64,000 nucleotides of DNA. It comes from Pseudomonas azadiae. Its GTDB lineage: Bacteria; Pseudomonadota; Gammaproteobacteria; Pseudomonadales; Pseudomonadaceae. The translations under genes were made by a program, and so were the position numbers. The notes beneath the pieces were generated by a model. It did not search any database. It was not told where the DNA came from and saw only the letters and a program-made list of their open reading frames with translations. Shown in pieces: positions 7,395-17,436 of the stretch; the first letter of the stretch is position 1, and every line of letters begins with the position of its first letter. The stretch covers positions 2,976,001 to 3,040,000 of the forward strand of contig NZ_JAHSTY010000001.1 of the NCBI RefSeq assembly GCF_019145355.1. Reading direction: 5' to 3'.

Positions 7395-8165
7395 TCAGAA
7401 CGCCGGCAGGATTGCGCCTTTGTACTTCTCGAGGATGAAGGCTTTCACTTCAGGCGTGTGCAGCGCTGCAACCAGCTTCTTCACTGCATCCGAATCCTTG
7501 TTGTCTTCGCGGGTGACCAGGATGTTCACGTAAGGCGAGTCGTTGCCTTCGATGACCAATGCATCCTTGGACGGGTCCAGCTTGGCTTCCAGCGCGTAGT
7601 TGGTGTTGATCAGTGCCAGGTCGACCTGGGTCAGCACGCGCGGCAACGTGGCGGCTTCCAGTTCGCGGAATTTCAGGTTCTTGGTGTTACCGGTGATGTC
7701 CTTGATGGTCGACAGGATGTCGGTCGGGTCCTTCAGGGTGATCAGGCCGTTCTTGGCCAGCAGCAACAGGGCGCGGCCGCCGTTGGTGGCGTCGTTCGGG
7801 ATTACGACGTTGGCGCCGTCCGGCAGCTCGTCCAGCTTCTTGTACTTGCTGGAGTAGGCGCCCAGGGGCTCCAGGTGCACGGCGCCGACGCTCACCAGGT
7901 GAGTGCCCTTGGCCTTGTTGAATTCATCCAGGTACGGCTGGTGCTGGAAGAAGTTGGCGTCCAGGCGTTTTTCAGCGACCTGCACGTTTGGCTGCACGTA
8001 GTCGGTGAAGACTTTGACCTGCAAGTCCACGCCTTCTTTGGCGAGGGCCGGCTTCACGAACTCCAGGATTTGCGCGTGCGGCACCGGCGAGGCGGCGACC
8101 GTGAGGGTCTCGGCGTGGGCGGAGAACGCGGCAACGGCGGCGAAAGCAACCAGTAGTTTTTTCAT
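7395..8165 (-). CDS. metQ: Methionine ABC transporter substrate-binding protein
   Basis: Periplasmic binding protein of the NlpA/MetQ family; captures D/L-methionine for the MetNI importer. 256 residues with a signal peptide of about 18 residues (MKKLLVAFAAVAAFSAHA, cleavage after AHA). No lipobox cysteine is visible, unlike E. coli MetQ, so the mature form is probably soluble. Typical family blocks are HAQILEFVKPALAKEG, LDANFFQHQPYLDEF, VAVVIPNDATNGGRAL-like VVIPNDATN, and LALINTNYAL. I chose the ATG of MKKLL, since the upstream extension is not signal-like. It is the last gene of metN-metI-metQ. Confidence 0.95.
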   Translation of the reverse strand: MKKLLVAFAAVAAFSAHAETLTVAASPVPHAQILEFVKPALAKEGVDLQVKVFTDYVQPNVQVAEKRLDANFFQHQPYLDEFNKAKGTHLVSVGAVHLEPLGAYSSKYKKLDELPDGANVVIPNDATNGGRALLLLAKNGLITLKDPTDILSTIKDITGNTKNLKFRELEAATLPRVLTQVDLALINTNYALEAKLDPSKDALVIEGNDSPYVNILVTREDNKDSDAVKKLVAALHTPEVKAFILEKYKGAILPAF

Positions 8166-8216
8166 CCAGCAAGCTCCTTGTTCGGGCATGTGCCGACGCA
8201 CGGTCGGCAATGGCCG

Positions 8217-8891
8217 TTATTTTCGAGAAAAGTGCACCACCAGCTTGTCGCCGACGGTTTGCAGAATTTGCACCAGAATCAGCAGCATCACCACGGTGAC
8301 CACCATCACATCGGTCTGGAAACGCTGGTAACCGAAACGGATCGCCAGGTCACCCAGGCCGCCGGCACCGACCACGCCGGCCATCGCCGTGTAGGACACC
8401 AGTGTAATCGCCGTCACCGTAATCGCCGCGAAAATGCCGGGGCGGGCTTCGGGCAACAGGGCGTTGGTGATGATCTGGCGGGTGGTGGCGCCCATGGATT
8501 GGGTGGCCTCGATGATGCCGCGGTCCACTTCGCGCAGGGCGGTTTCCACCAGGCGTGCGAAGAATGGCGTGGCACCGACGACCAATGGTGGAATCGCACC
8601 TGCCACGCCCAGCGAAGTGCCAGTGATCAGGACGGTGAACGGGATCATCACGATCAACAGGATGATGAACGGCAGCGAGCGCAGGATATTCACGATCAGC
8701 GACAGCAGTGCGTACAGACCCTTCTGCTCGAACAACTGGCGCGGGCTGGTCAGGAACAGCAGCACACCCAGCGGCAGGCCCAGCACCACGGTGAAGAACA
8801 GCGAGCCGAACAGCATGGTCATGGTGTCGCCAGTGGCGAGCCAGATTTCGGACCAGTCGATATTGGCGAAGAAACTCAACAGGACTTCCAT
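8217..8891 (-). CDS. metI: Methionine ABC transporter permease
   Basis: Inner-membrane permease of the MetNIQ importer; 224 residues with five or so spans, close to E. coli MetI. The EAA loop that contacts the ATPase is visible as ATQSMGATTRQIITNALLP. The start overlaps the metN stop by one base (TAATG), indicating coupled translation. The metQ start follows about 50 bases after the stop. Confidence 0.96.
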   Translation of the reverse strand: MEVLLSFFANIDWSEIWLATGDTMTMLFGSLFFTVVLGLPLGVLLFLTSPRQLFEQKGLYALLSLIVNILRSLPFIILLIVMIPFTVLITGTSLGVAGAIPPLVVGATPFFARLVETALREVDRGIIEATQSMGATTRQIITNALLPEARPGIFAAITVTAITLVSYTAMAGVVGAGGLGDLAIRFGYQRFQTDVMVVTVVMLLILVQILQTVGDKLVVHFSRK

Positions 8892-9898
8892 TAGCGCAGG
8901 ACCTCCATGTGGACGTCAGCGGCGGTGAAGCGCGCGAAGGCGGCTTCCATGTCGCCACCCGTGACGGCGAGCGTCAGTTGCCCGTAGGGGATGTCTTTGA
9001 TGCGGTCGATACGACCGGCGAGGATGCTGTAGTCCACCCCTGTTTCGCGGGCGACGGTACCCAGCAACGGTGCGTAGGTCGCTTCGCCCTGAAAGGTCAG
9101 GCGCACGATACGGCCTGGGACGTGGGCGAAGTCATCGCGTTGCTCGCCTTCATCGACCTGCTCGGCTTCTTGTACGAAGCGTTTGGTGGTCGGGTGCTTA
9201 GGGTGCAGGAACACATCGGCCACCGAGCCTTGCTCGACGATCACGCCGGCGTCCATCACCGCCACCTGGTCGCAGACGCGGCGGATCACGTCCATTTCAT
9301 GAGTGATCAGCACGATGGTCAGCTTGAGTTCGCGGTTGATCTCGGCCAGCAGTTGCAGCACCGAGGCGGTGGTCTGCGGGTCGAGCGCGCTGGTGGCTTC
9401 GTCGCACAGCAGGATCTTGGGCTTGGTCGCCAGGGCGCGGGCGATGCCGACGCGCTGCTTCTGGCCACCGGACAACTGCGCCGGGTACTTCCTGGCGTGG
9501 TCCGACAGGCCGACGCGGGCGAGCAACTCGGCGACGCGCAGGTCGATGTCCTTGCGCGACAATTCGCCGGCCAGGGTCAGTGGCAGCGCCACGTTGTCGG
9601 CGACGGTCTTGGAGGCCAGCAGGTTGAAGTGCTGGAAGATCATCCCGACCTGCTGGCGAAAACGGCGCAGGCCGTTGGCGTCCAGGGCAGTGACTTCTTC
9701 GCCATCCACCGTGATCTGGCCGCCGCTCGGTTCTTCGAGGCGGTTGATCAGGCGCAGCAGCGTGCTTTTACCCGCACCCGAGTGGCCGATCAGGCCAAAT
9801 ACCTGGCCGTTTTTGACGCGCAGGCTGGTGGGGTGCAGGGCGGGAATATCCTTACCGGCGACGCGGTAGGTTTTATGGACGTTTTGAAACTCGATCAC
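8891..9898 (-). CDS. metN: Methionine ABC transporter ATP-binding protein
   Basis: ATPase that drives methionine uptake. 335 residues: Walker [10 protein letters not shown] at residues 38-46, signature LSGGQKQR, Walker [14 protein letters not shown], and a C-terminal regulatory NIL domain (about residues 250-335) that in this family binds methionine and mediates trans-inhibition. The start is GTG (GTG ATC GAG), with no better ATG close by. First gene of metNIQ; the 265-bp gap to katE must hold its promoter, but I see no recognisable methionine-responsive element. Confidence 0.96.
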   Translation of the reverse strand: MIEFQNVHKTYRVAGKDIPALHPTSLRVKNGQVFGLIGHSGAGKSTLLRLINRLEEPSGGQITVDGEEVTALDANGLRRFRQQVGMIFQHFNLLASKTVADNVALPLTLAGELSRKDIDLRVAELLARVGLSDHARKYPAQLSGGQKQRVGIARALATKPKILLCDEATSALDPQTTASVLQLLAEINRELKLTIVLITHEMDVIRRVCDQVAVMDAGVIVEQGSVADVFLHPKHPTTKRFVQEAEQVDEGEQRDDFAHVPGRIVRLTFQGEATYAPLLGTVARETGVDYSILAGRIDRIKDIPYGQLTLAVTGGDMEAAFARFTAADVHMEVLR

Positions 9899-10078
9899 GT
9901 AGCGAACCTTGTGGGGCGCATTGAAAAGGGATCAGCGGTTAGCCGGGCGCGCATTTTAGCCTGTCCGACTAGCGTTTCTTAGCATTTATTTCGCAATCAT
10001 CCAGCGATTTGGCAATAACGCGATCAAAGGTCATAAAAAAGGAACGGCCCAAAACCTCATCAGTCACTACTTAAGCAA

Positions 10079-10120
10079 CTCGTTTTCCAGGTGCCGTGCC
10101 TGGGGGTTTGCTCAAACGAG
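10079..10120 (+). other. Nested hairpin in the katE leader
   Basis: CTCGTTT (10079-10085) pairs with AAACGAG (10114-10120), enclosing CCAGG/CCTGG (10087-10091 with 10099-10103). It ends 43 bases before the katE ATG and would lie in the 5' untranslated RNA if transcription starts upstream. The rest of the 9899-10163 gap shows no clear sigma70 promoter. Confidence 0.45.
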
Positions 10121-10163
10121 CCGGGGACCGCTCTGGCCATTTAAAACCAAGGAGTTTTACCTG

Positions 10164-12305
10164 ATGAGTACCGAGAAGCCAGGAACCCCGCCGAAGAGTG
10201 AACTCGCGGGCACCGAAACCCTGGACCGTGGCAACACCAACGCCAAGCTGCAGGCCCTGGACGAATTCCGCTCCGACGCGACCGGCCAGGCCCTGCGTAC
10301 CAACCAAGGCGTAAAGATTTCCGATAACCAGAACACCCTGAAAGTCGGCTCCCGCGGCCCGTCGTTGCTGGAAGACTTCATCATGCGTGAAAAGATCACG
10401 CATTTTGACCATGAACGCATCCCGGAGCGCATCGTGCATGCGCGCGGTACTGGCGCCCATGGTTACTTTCAGACCTATGAAGATCACTCGGCGCTTTCCA
10501 AAGCCGCCTTCCTGCGCATCCCGGAGCATAAAACCCCGGTGTTTGCGCGTTTCTCCACCGTGCAGGGCCCACGCGGCTCGGGCGATACGGTGCGTGACGT
10601 GCGTGGCTTTGCGGTGAAGTTCTTCACCGAAGAAGGCAACTTCGACCTGGTGGGCAACAACATGCCGGTGTTCTTCATTCAGGACGCGATCAAATTTCCT
10701 GACTTCGTGCACGCCGTCAAGCCTGAACCGCACAACGAGATCCCTACCGGCGGATCGGCGCACGATACGTTCTGGGACTTTGTCTCGCTGGTGCCGGAGT
10801 CGGCTCACATGGTCGTCTGGGCGATGTCCGACCGCGCCATTCCAAAAAGCCTGCGCGCCATGCAGGGCTTTGGCGTGCACACCTTCCGTCTGATCAACAC
10901 CGAAGGCAAATCGAGCTTTGTGAAATTTCACTGGCGGCCGAAAGTCGGCACTTGCTCGCTGGTGTGGGACGAAGCGCAAAAGCTGGCCGGTAAAGACACC
11001 GACTACCACCGTCGCGACCTGTGGGAAGCGATCGAGAGCGGCGATTACCCTGAGTGGGAATTGGGCGTGCAAATTGTCGCGGAAGAAGACGAACATAAGT
11101 TCGATTTCGACCTGCTCGACCCGACCAAGATCATCCCTGAAGAACTGGTGCCGATCACCCCGCTGGGCAAGATGGTGCTGAACCGCAACCCGGACAACTT
11201 CTTTGCCGAAGTCGAGCAGGTTGCGTTCTGCCCAGGCCATATCGTGCCGGGTATCGACTTCACCAACGACCCGCTGCTGCAAGGCCGTCTGTTTTCCTAC
11301 ACCGATACACAGATCAGCCGTCTCGGTGGCCCGAACTTCCACGAGATTCCGATCAATCGTCCGGTTGCACCGAACCACAACAACCAGCGTGATGCCCAGC
11401 ATCGGACCGTGATCGACAAGGGTCGCGCCGCTTACGAGCCGAACTCCATTGACGGCGGCTGGCCGAAGGAAACGCCTGCGGGCCCGACCGACGGTGGTTT
11501 TGAGACCTACTACGAGCGGATCGATGCGAACAAGGTGCGCGAGCGCAGTGAATCGTTCGGTGACCATTTCTCCCAGGCCACGCTGTTTTTCAACAGCATG
11601 AGCCATCACGAGAAAGAGCACATCATCGCCGCCTACAGCTTTGAGTTGGGCAAGGTCGAGCGCGAGCACATTCGTGCGCGCCAGGTGAATGAGATCCTGG
11701 CCAATATCGACCTGGAGCTGGCCAAGCGCGTTGCGCAGAACCTGGGCTTGCCCGCGCCGACCAAAGGCACGGTGCCTGTGCGTGAAACCTCGTTGAAAAT
11801 ATCGCCGGCCTTGAGCCAGGTGAATCTGCTCTCGGGTGACATCAAGACACGTAAAGTGGCGATCCTGGCCGCCAACGGCGTGGATGGCGCGGCGATTGAT
11901 GCCATGAAAAAAGCCCTGGAGGCAGAAGGTGCGCACGCCAAATTGCTCGGGCCGACCTCGGCACCTGTCACCACGGCGGACGGCAAGACGCTGCCGGTGG
12001 ATGCGTCGATGGAAGGCATGCCGTCCATTGCTTTCGACGCGGTGTTTATCCCAGGCGGCAAAGCCTCGGTGGACGCGCTGAGCGCTGACGGTGTGGCGTT
12101 GCATTACGTGCTGGAAGCGTACAAGCACCTGAAGGCGATAGCGGTGGGCAGTGACGTGAAGCCATTGCTGGATCTGCTGAAGCTGGAGGCGGATGCGGGG
12201 TTGATCGTGGCGGCCGATGCCAAGGCGTTCAAGGCGTTCTTCGCGGCGATTGCCCAGCATCGGGTCTGGGAGCGTGAGCCGAAGGCCAAGGCGATTCCGG
12301 CTTAA
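10164..12305 (+). CDS. katE: Large-subunit monofunctional catalase (HPII type)
   Basis: Heme catalase that degrades H2O2 in the cytoplasm. 713 residues, matching the large-subunit clade. Known catalytic positions are visible: His92 in [10 protein letters not shown], Asn165 in [11 protein letters not shown], and the proximal heme ligand Tyr379 in [10 protein letters not shown]. The catalase core runs to about residue 530. A C-terminal flavodoxin/DJ-1-like domain follows from about residue 565 ([24 protein letters not shown]), which is diagnostic of HPII. AAGGAG 10 bases before the ATG supports the start. In enterobacteria katE is under RpoS; no direct evidence of that here. A REP follows the stop. 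Confidence 0.97.
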   Translation: MSTEKPGTPPKSELAGTETLDRGNTNAKLQALDEFRSDATGQALRTNQGVKISDNQNTLKVGSRGPSLLEDFIMREKITHFDHERIPERIVHARGTGAHGYFQTYEDHSALSKAAFLRIPEHKTPVFARFSTVQGPRGSGDTVRDVRGFAVKFFTEEGNFDLVGNNMPVFFIQDAIKFPDFVHAVKPEPHNEIPTGGSAHDTFWDFVSLVPESAHMVVWAMSDRAIPKSLRAMQGFGVHTFRLINTEGKSSFVKFHWRPKVGTCSLVWDEAQKLAGKDTDYHRRDLWEAIESGDYPEWELGVQIVAEEDEHKFDFDLLDPTKIIPEELVPITPLGKMVLNRNPDNFFAEVEQVAFCPGHIVPGIDFTNDPLLQGRLFSYTDTQISRLGGPNFHEIPINRPVAPNHNNQRDAQHRTVIDKGRAAYEPNSIDGGWPKETPAGPTDGGFETYYERIDANKVRERSESFGDHFSQATLFFNSMSHHEKEHIIAAYSFELGKVEREHIRARQVNEILANIDLELAKRVAQNLGLPAPTKGTVPVRETSLKISPALSQVNLLSGDIKTRKVAILAANGVDGAAIDAMKKALEAEGAHAKLLGPTSAPVTTADGKTLPVDASMEGMPSIAFDAVFIPGGKASVDALSADGVALHYVLEAYKHLKAIAVGSDVKPLLDLLKLEADAGLIVAADAKAFKAFFAAIAQHRVWEREPKAKAIPA

Positions 12306-12330
12306 GTCATCTGTTGCTTGTTAGAGTGCT

Positions 12331-12416
12331 ATCGCGGCGGTGCGACGACTCGACAAGCCCGCTCCCACATTTGAATTGTGAATACATTCAAGTGTGGGAG
12401 CGGGCTTGCCCGCGAT
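12331..12416. repeat. REP-type palindrome, GAGCGGGCTTGCC variant
   Basis: Arms CAAGCCCGCTCCCACA and TGTGGGAGCGGGCTTG enclose about 20 nt, and outer ATCGCGG and CGCGAT also pair. It is the G variant of the GTGGGAGCTGGC family and lies between the convergent katE and lipoprotein genes. Confidence 0.9.
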
Positions 12417-12420
12417 GCTT

Positions 12421-13140
12421 TTAGTTTGCCTTACGCGGAATCAGCACAACCTGCGCCGGAATATGTTTCAAGATCTGCCGGTGGATCTTCAGCTCATACC
12501 CCGAATCAATCCGCTTCACCCGTTTGGTCAGCAACGTGGCCAGCCACGGGTAATCCTCGGTGCGCGGCGCCTGGATGCTCACGTCGCACTGGTAATTCAC
12601 CACATCGGTGGCGATTGCATCCAGTTGGTGACGTAGCGCCTGGATGTCGGTGAGGTTCAACGCCATGGTGGTGCTGGGGGCTGCCGGGTCGATGACCTTG
12701 GCGGCGGGCTTGGCTTCGGCGGCCTTCAAGGCTTGCTCGGCGTTATCCAGCTCGACTTTGCGGGCATGGGTAATGGCGCTGTTGACGCCGCCGGTCAGCG
12801 CCGGTGCTTTGGGCATCAAGGCGCGGGCGCGGCTCAAGGCCGTTGCGGCGGCGTTGACATCCCCCTTTTGCAGCACGATCTGGCTGCGCTGCAGATAGGC
12901 TTCCGCCAACTGCCGCTGGTAGTTTTCCAGCGTCGGGTCTTTGGGCGACTGGGCCTGCAACACGGCAAGCTGGTCTTCGGCGGTGGCCAGTTCACTGCTG
13001 GCCAGGTTTTGCTCCAGCTGCGCGATGGCCGCGGCACGCGGGTCCGCAGCCTCTGGCGCGACGGGCGGTGTGCTTTGACAGGCGCCCAGCAGCAGGGAAA
13101 ATGCGGCAAGGAGCAGATAACGGGAGGTGAACAGCTTCAT
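12421..13140 (-). CDS. Zinc-cluster lipoprotein with helical repeats (PA5502-like)
   Basis: 239 residues with a lipoprotein signal: hydrophobic start MKLFTSRYLLLAAFSLLLGA then Cys21 (lipobox LGAC). Residues about 35-170 are alanine-rich helices of TPR-like character (QLEQNLASSELATAEDQLAVL, ALSRARALMPKAPAL). The last part (YQCDVSIQAPRTEDYPWL) looks like a small beta domain. It starts 37 bases after the znuB stop on the same strand, so it may be co-transcribed with zur-znuC-znuB. As I remember, PAO1 has the same arrangement. Function is unknown; an envelope role linked to zinc is inference from position. Confidence 0.8.
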   Translation of the reverse strand: MKLFTSRYLLLAAFSLLLGACQSTPPVAPEAADPRAAAIAQLEQNLASSELATAEDQLAVLQAQSPKDPTLENYQRQLAEAYLQRSQIVLQKGDVNAAATALSRARALMPKAPALTGGVNSAITHARKVELDNAEQALKAAEAKPAAKVIDPAAPSTTMALNLTDIQALRHQLDAIATDVVNYQCDVSIQAPRTEDYPWLATLLTKRVKRIDSGYELKIHRQILKHIPAQVVLIPRKAN

Positions 13141-13177
13141 TCCTGCGACTCTCTATTTGCGCAAAAAGCGAGCAAGT

Positions 13178-13958
13178 CTACACCCCTCGACGGGGCAGGA
13201 CAAAACTCAGCAAAAACAGGGCGGCGGCCGTGACCACGATGGATGGGCCGGCCGGGGTGTCCTTGAACCAGGACAACGCCAAGCCCCCGCACACCGCAAG
13301 CATCCCCAGCAGGCTGGCGCCGATCGCCATTTGCTCCGGCGAACGGGCGTGGCGCTGGGCGGCGGCGGCCGGGATGATCAGCAGCGACGTGATCAACAAT
13401 ACGCCGACAATCTTCATCGCGACAGCAATCACCACGGCGATCAGCAACATCAGGGCCATGCGCAGGCTCGGTACGGGCAAGCCTTCCACTCTGGCCAGTT
13501 CTTCGTGCACGGTGATTGCCAGCAGCGGGCGCCAGAGGGCGACTAGCAACACCAGCACCACCGCAGCGCCGCCGAGGATCCAGGCCAGATCGGTCGGGCT
13601 GATCGCAAGCAGATCGCCGAACAGGTAGGCCATCAGGTCGATGCGCACTTCGTGCATGAAGCTCAGCACCACCAGGCCCAGGGACAGGGTGCTCGGCGCC
13701 AGGATGCCCAGCAAAGTATCGGAGGCCAACGGTTGGCGTTGTTGCAGGGTCACCAGCAGCACCGCCAGGAGCAGGCAGCCCACGGTCACGGCGATGGCCG
13801 GGCTCACATCCAGCAAGAAGCCCATGGCCACGCCCAGCAGCGCGGCGTGGGACAAGGTGTCGCCAAAATAGGCCATGCGCCGCCAGACCACGAACGAGCC
13901 CAATGGACCCGCCACCAACGCCAAAGCCAAGCCTGCCAGCAGGGCGTAAAGCAGAAAA

Positions 13959-13966
<8 letters not shown>
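13178..13966 (-). CDS. znuB: Zinc ABC transporter permease
   Basis: Inner-membrane permease of the ZnuABC high-affinity Zn(II) importer. 262 residues with about eight spans, of the ABC-3 family; [28 protein letters not shown] is the family N-terminal signature, here split by the first loop. The chosen ATG ([12 protein letters not shown]) overlaps the znuC stop by 8 bases; upstream extensions lie wholly within znuC and are not family-like. Translationally coupled to znuC. Confidence 0.95.
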
Positions 13967-14737
<771 letters not shown>

Positions 14738-14738
<1 letters not shown>

Positions 14739-15220
14739 CAAGCCCCCTGGCAGCCCGAGCACAGGCCGACCACTTCGACCGTTTGCCCTTCGACCGTGAA
14801 GCCGACATCCGCAGCGCTCTGGATGATGGCGTCGCTGATGATTTTCTGTTCAAGCTCGATGGCAGCGTGACACTCGCGGCAGATCAGGAACTGGCCCTGG
14901 TGCGCATGTTCCGGATGGTTGCAGCCAACGAAAGCGTTGAGCGAGGCGATGCGGTGCACCAGGCCGTTTTCCAGCAGGAAGTCCAGCGCGCGGTACACGG
15001 TCGGCGGTGCAGCGCGACGGCCGTCCTGTTCGCTCAGCACGCCCAGAATGTCGTAGGCACCCAGCGGCTTGTGGCTTTGCCACACCAGTTCCAGCACACG
15101 GCGACGCAAGGCCGTCAGGCGCAAGCCCTTCTGCGCGCAGAGGGTGTCGGCCTCCGACAGCGCGGTATGCACGCAGTGAGAATGGTCATGGGGACGGCTG
15201 GCAAGCGGTGTTTTAGGCAT
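14738..15220 (-). CDS. zur: Zinc uptake regulator, Fur family
   Basis: Zn(II)-responsive repressor of zinc uptake genes (named Np20 in P. aeruginosa). 160 residues: a His-rich start (HDHSHCVH), a winged-helix domain at about residues 25-100 ([26 protein letters not shown]) and a C-terminal metal-binding and dimer domain. Structural zinc cysteines are visible as CRECH and near the C-terminus CSGC. It is divergent from znuA; the 67-bp gap holds a Zur-box-like sequence that can control both directions. Confidence 0.94.
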
Positions 15221-15239
15221 GAGCGGCGACAGATATTTG

Positions 15240-15266
15240 ATAGAGACGTTATTATGTTACCCGTTC
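15240..15266. promoter_or_regulatory. Probable Zur box between zur and znuA
   Basis: The AT-rich stretch GACGTTATTATGTTACCCG is an imperfect palindrome resembling the known Zur consensus around GTTATAATATAAC. It lies in the zur-znuA divergent gap, the expected place for zinc repression of both operons. Confidence 0.6.
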
Positions 15267-15287
15267 CTACGCCATCGAGTGGTCATC

Positions 15288-16208
15288 GTGTCCCGACTTT
15301 TTCCCGTTTTTGTCGTATTTGTCACCAGTTTGTTCGTAACTGGGGTTGCTCAGGCCGAGGTCAAGGTGCTCACCAGCATCAAGCCCCTACAGCTGATTGC
15401 CGCTGCTGTGCAGGACGGTGTTGCGGTGCCTGAGGTGCTGCTGCCTCCGGGTGCATCGCCGCATAATTACGCGCTGCGTCCATCCGACGTACGGCGCGTG
15501 CAGTCGGTGGACCTGCTGTACTGGATCGGGCCGGATATGGAGACCTTCCTGCCGCGCGTGCTCAAAGGTCGTACGGCGACGACGGTAGCGGTACAGGACC
15601 TTGCGGGTATGAAGCTGCGTCGTTTCGGCGAAGATGCCCACTCGCACGCTGATGATGCCGATGAACATGACCACGATCACCGCCCTGGCAGCGTCGACGC
15701 GCATTTGTGGCTGTCGACGGTGAACGCACGCGTGATTGCCGCGCGGATGGCGGCTGATCTGGCTGCGGCCGACCCGACCAATGCCGCGCGTTACCAGAGC
15801 AATGCGAAGGCGTTCGATGAGCGCCTGGATGCCCTGGATGCTCGCCTGAAGAAGCGCCTGGCGGTCGTCGAGGGCAAACCTTACTTCGTGTTCCACGAAG
15901 CCTTCGATTACTTCGAAGACGCTTACGGTTTGAAGCATGCAGGCGTGTTCAGCGTTGCCGCTGAAGTGCAGCCTGGCGCCCAGCATGTGGCGGCGATGCG
16001 CACGCGATTGCAGGAAGTGGGCAAGACCTGCGTGTTCAGCGAACCGCCGCTGCGGCCGCGTTTGGCTGAGACGCTGGTGGCCGGTTTGCCGGTGAAGTTG
16101 GCGGAGCTGGACGCGTTGGGCGGCTACACACCGGCCACGGCCCAAGGCTACGAACAGGTACTGGAGAATTTGGGTAACAATTTGGCCGGGTGCCTGGAGT
16201 CCCTCTAA
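15288..16208 (+). CDS. znuA: Zinc ABC transporter substrate-binding protein
   Basis: Periplasmic Zn(II)-binding protein of the cluster A-I type. About 306 residues with a signal peptide ending VTGVAQA. Zinc-ligand regions of the family are visible: PPGASPHNYALRPSDV (His), a His/Asp-rich loop (HSHADDADEHDHDH), VDAHLWLS (His), and FHEAFDYFE (His). The probable start is the GTG giving MSRLFPVFVVF; the frame is open upstream but those residues would spoil the signal peptide. Transcribed away from zur-znuCB. Confidence 0.93.
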   Translation: MSRLFPVFVVFVTSLFVTGVAQAEVKVLTSIKPLQLIAAAVQDGVAVPEVLLPPGASPHNYALRPSDVRRVQSVDLLYWIGPDMETFLPRVLKGRTATTVAVQDLAGMKLRRFGEDAHSHADDADEHDHDHRPGSVDAHLWLSTVNARVIAARMAADLAAADPTNAARYQSNAKAFDERLDALDARLKKRLAVVEGKPYFVFHEAFDYFEDAYGLKHAGVFSVAAEVQPGAQHVAAMRTRLQEVGKTCVFSEPPLRPRLAETLVAGLPVKLAELDALGGYTPATAQGYEQVLENLGNNLAGCLESL

Positions 16209-16225
16209 CCGCCAACGCATAACCA

Positions 16226-16250
16226 CTGTGGGAGCTGGCTTGCCTGCGAT
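16226..16250. repeat. Half REP downstream of znuA
   Basis: Only the left arm, CTGTGGGAGCTGGCTTGCCT plus GCGAT, is present. Its partner is absent, and a different inverted repeat begins 4 bases later. Confidence 0.8.
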
Positions 16251-16253
16251 CAT

Positions 16254-16389
16254 TTGTAGTGAGCGGGCTTGCCCCGCGCTGGGTGGCGAAGCCGCCCTAA
16301 TACAGACACCGCCAAACTCCAGATGAAACTTGGTCGCCTGGTTTGGGGCGGCTTCGCCACCCAGCGCGGGGCAAGCCCGCTCACTACAA
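16254..16389. repeat. Perfect 44-bp inverted repeat
   Basis: Arms 16254-16297 and 16346-16389 are exact reverse complements over 44 bases (left arm begins TTGTAGTGAGCGGGCTTGCC) with a 48-nt loop. The arms contain GCGGGCTTGCCCCGCGC and a second block GGTGGCGAAGCCGCCC, each palindromic itself. It is a larger relative of the REP family and could end both the znuA and thrB transcripts. Confidence 0.9.
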
Positions 16390-16426
16390 GTTGCCCTGTG
16401 CTTCTGTAGGTTGATCGAGGTGAGTT

Positions 16427-17380
16427 CTAGAGGGCGAACGGCAGTTGAACCGTGACCTGCTGACGCTGCACCAGCCGGTGCTCGAACTCTGCTGGGTCGT
16501 GGATCAATACGTCCTGCCCGGCAAATGACTCGGCCGCGATCAGGCGTGACAGCCAGAACCGCACACACGCCACGCGCAGCATGGTTGGCCACAGCTCGGC
16601 TTCCTTGGCGGTGAAGCGCCGCAAGCCCGCATAAGCGCCCAGCAATGCGCGGGCGCGTGGCCCGTCAATCACGCCCTGCGCATCCGAACACCAGTCATTC
16701 AACGCGATCGCTACGTCGTACAGCATCGGGCCGGAGCACGCGTTGTAGAAATCGATCAGGCCAGTGAGGTGCGTGCCTTCGAACATCGCGTTGTCGCGGA
16801 ACAGGTCGGCGTGAACGTTGGCGCGCGGCAGGGCGAGGATGTCGGCCTTGTGTGCTTCGATCTCTGTCAATGCCGCCTGCAGCAGGCGCTGCTGTGCATC
16901 GTTCAAGTGCGAAATCAGTTGCGCACCTTCGCTGAGCATCCAGTCCAGGCCGCGATCGGTCTTGCGTTCCAGCACCTTGTCGCCTTGTGTCGCCAGGTGC
17001 AGATGGCCCAGCAGGTCGCCCACTTGAGCGCAGTGCTGGGCGTTGGCGTCCTTGATGTGCTTGCCGGCCAGGCGCGGTTGCAGCAATGCCGGTTTGCCTG
17101 CAAGCGTGCGCAGGGCCACGCCGTCAGTGGTGCGCAGGGCGTAAGGCACCGGCAGGTCGGCGTCGTGGAGCACGTCGAGCAGCTCGATGAAGAACGGCAT
17201 CTCGGCGACCGGGCCGCGTTCAACCAAGGTCAGGACGAACTCGCCCTGCTCCAGGCTGATAAAAAAATTGGTGTTTTCGCTACCGGCGGCAATCCCCTGG
17301 AAGTCGAGCAGGCGGCCGAGCCCGTAAGGGGCGAGAAAGGTTTCCAGCTCGGGCCGAGCCAGGGGGGTGAACACAGACAT
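16427..17380 (-). CDS. thrB: Homoserine kinase (ThrB, aminoglycoside phosphotransferase fold)
   Basis: Phosphorylates homoserine in threonine synthesis. 317 residues of the kinase type found in pseudomonads, related to choline/aminoglycoside kinases rather than to the GHMP-type ThrB of E. coli. Visible motifs: GSENTNFFI near the nucleotide-binding start, catalytic NVHADLFRDN (HxDxxxxN) and metal-binding GLIDFYNA. The ATG of MSVFTPLARPE is the family start; a 14-residue upstream extension is possible but not similar. The DUF2782 gene lies upstream on the same strand with a 56-bp gap. Confidence 0.93.
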   Translation of the reverse strand: MSVFTPLARPELETFLAPYGLGRLLDFQGIAAGSENTNFFISLEQGEFVLTLVERGPVAEMPFFIELLDVLHDADLPVPYALRTTDGVALRTLAGKPALLQPRLAGKHIKDANAQHCAQVGDLLGHLHLATQGDKVLERKTDRGLDWMLSEGAQLISHLNDAQQRLLQAALTEIEAHKADILALPRANVHADLFRDNAMFEGTHLTGLIDFYNACSGPMLYDVAIALNDWCSDAQGVIDGPRARALLGAYAGLRRFTAKEAELWPTMLRVACVRFWLSRLIAAESFAGQDVLIHDPAEFEHRLVQRQQVTVQLPFAL

Positions 17381-17436
17381 GGTTAAAACTGCCAGTACGG
17401 GCGCCGCTGTGTGCGGCGCCAATTGAAGTTAAGAAA

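Noticed and set aside
7233..8156. Plus-strand frame of 307 codons opposite metQ
   Set aside because: It begins in a REP and runs antisense to metQ; no family resemblance.
10071..12260. Open frame of 729 codons on the minus strand opposite katE
   Set aside because: It is the mirror of a well-recognised catalase gene and its translation (His/Arg/Gln-rich) has no family pattern. Long antisense frames are common in high-GC coding DNA.
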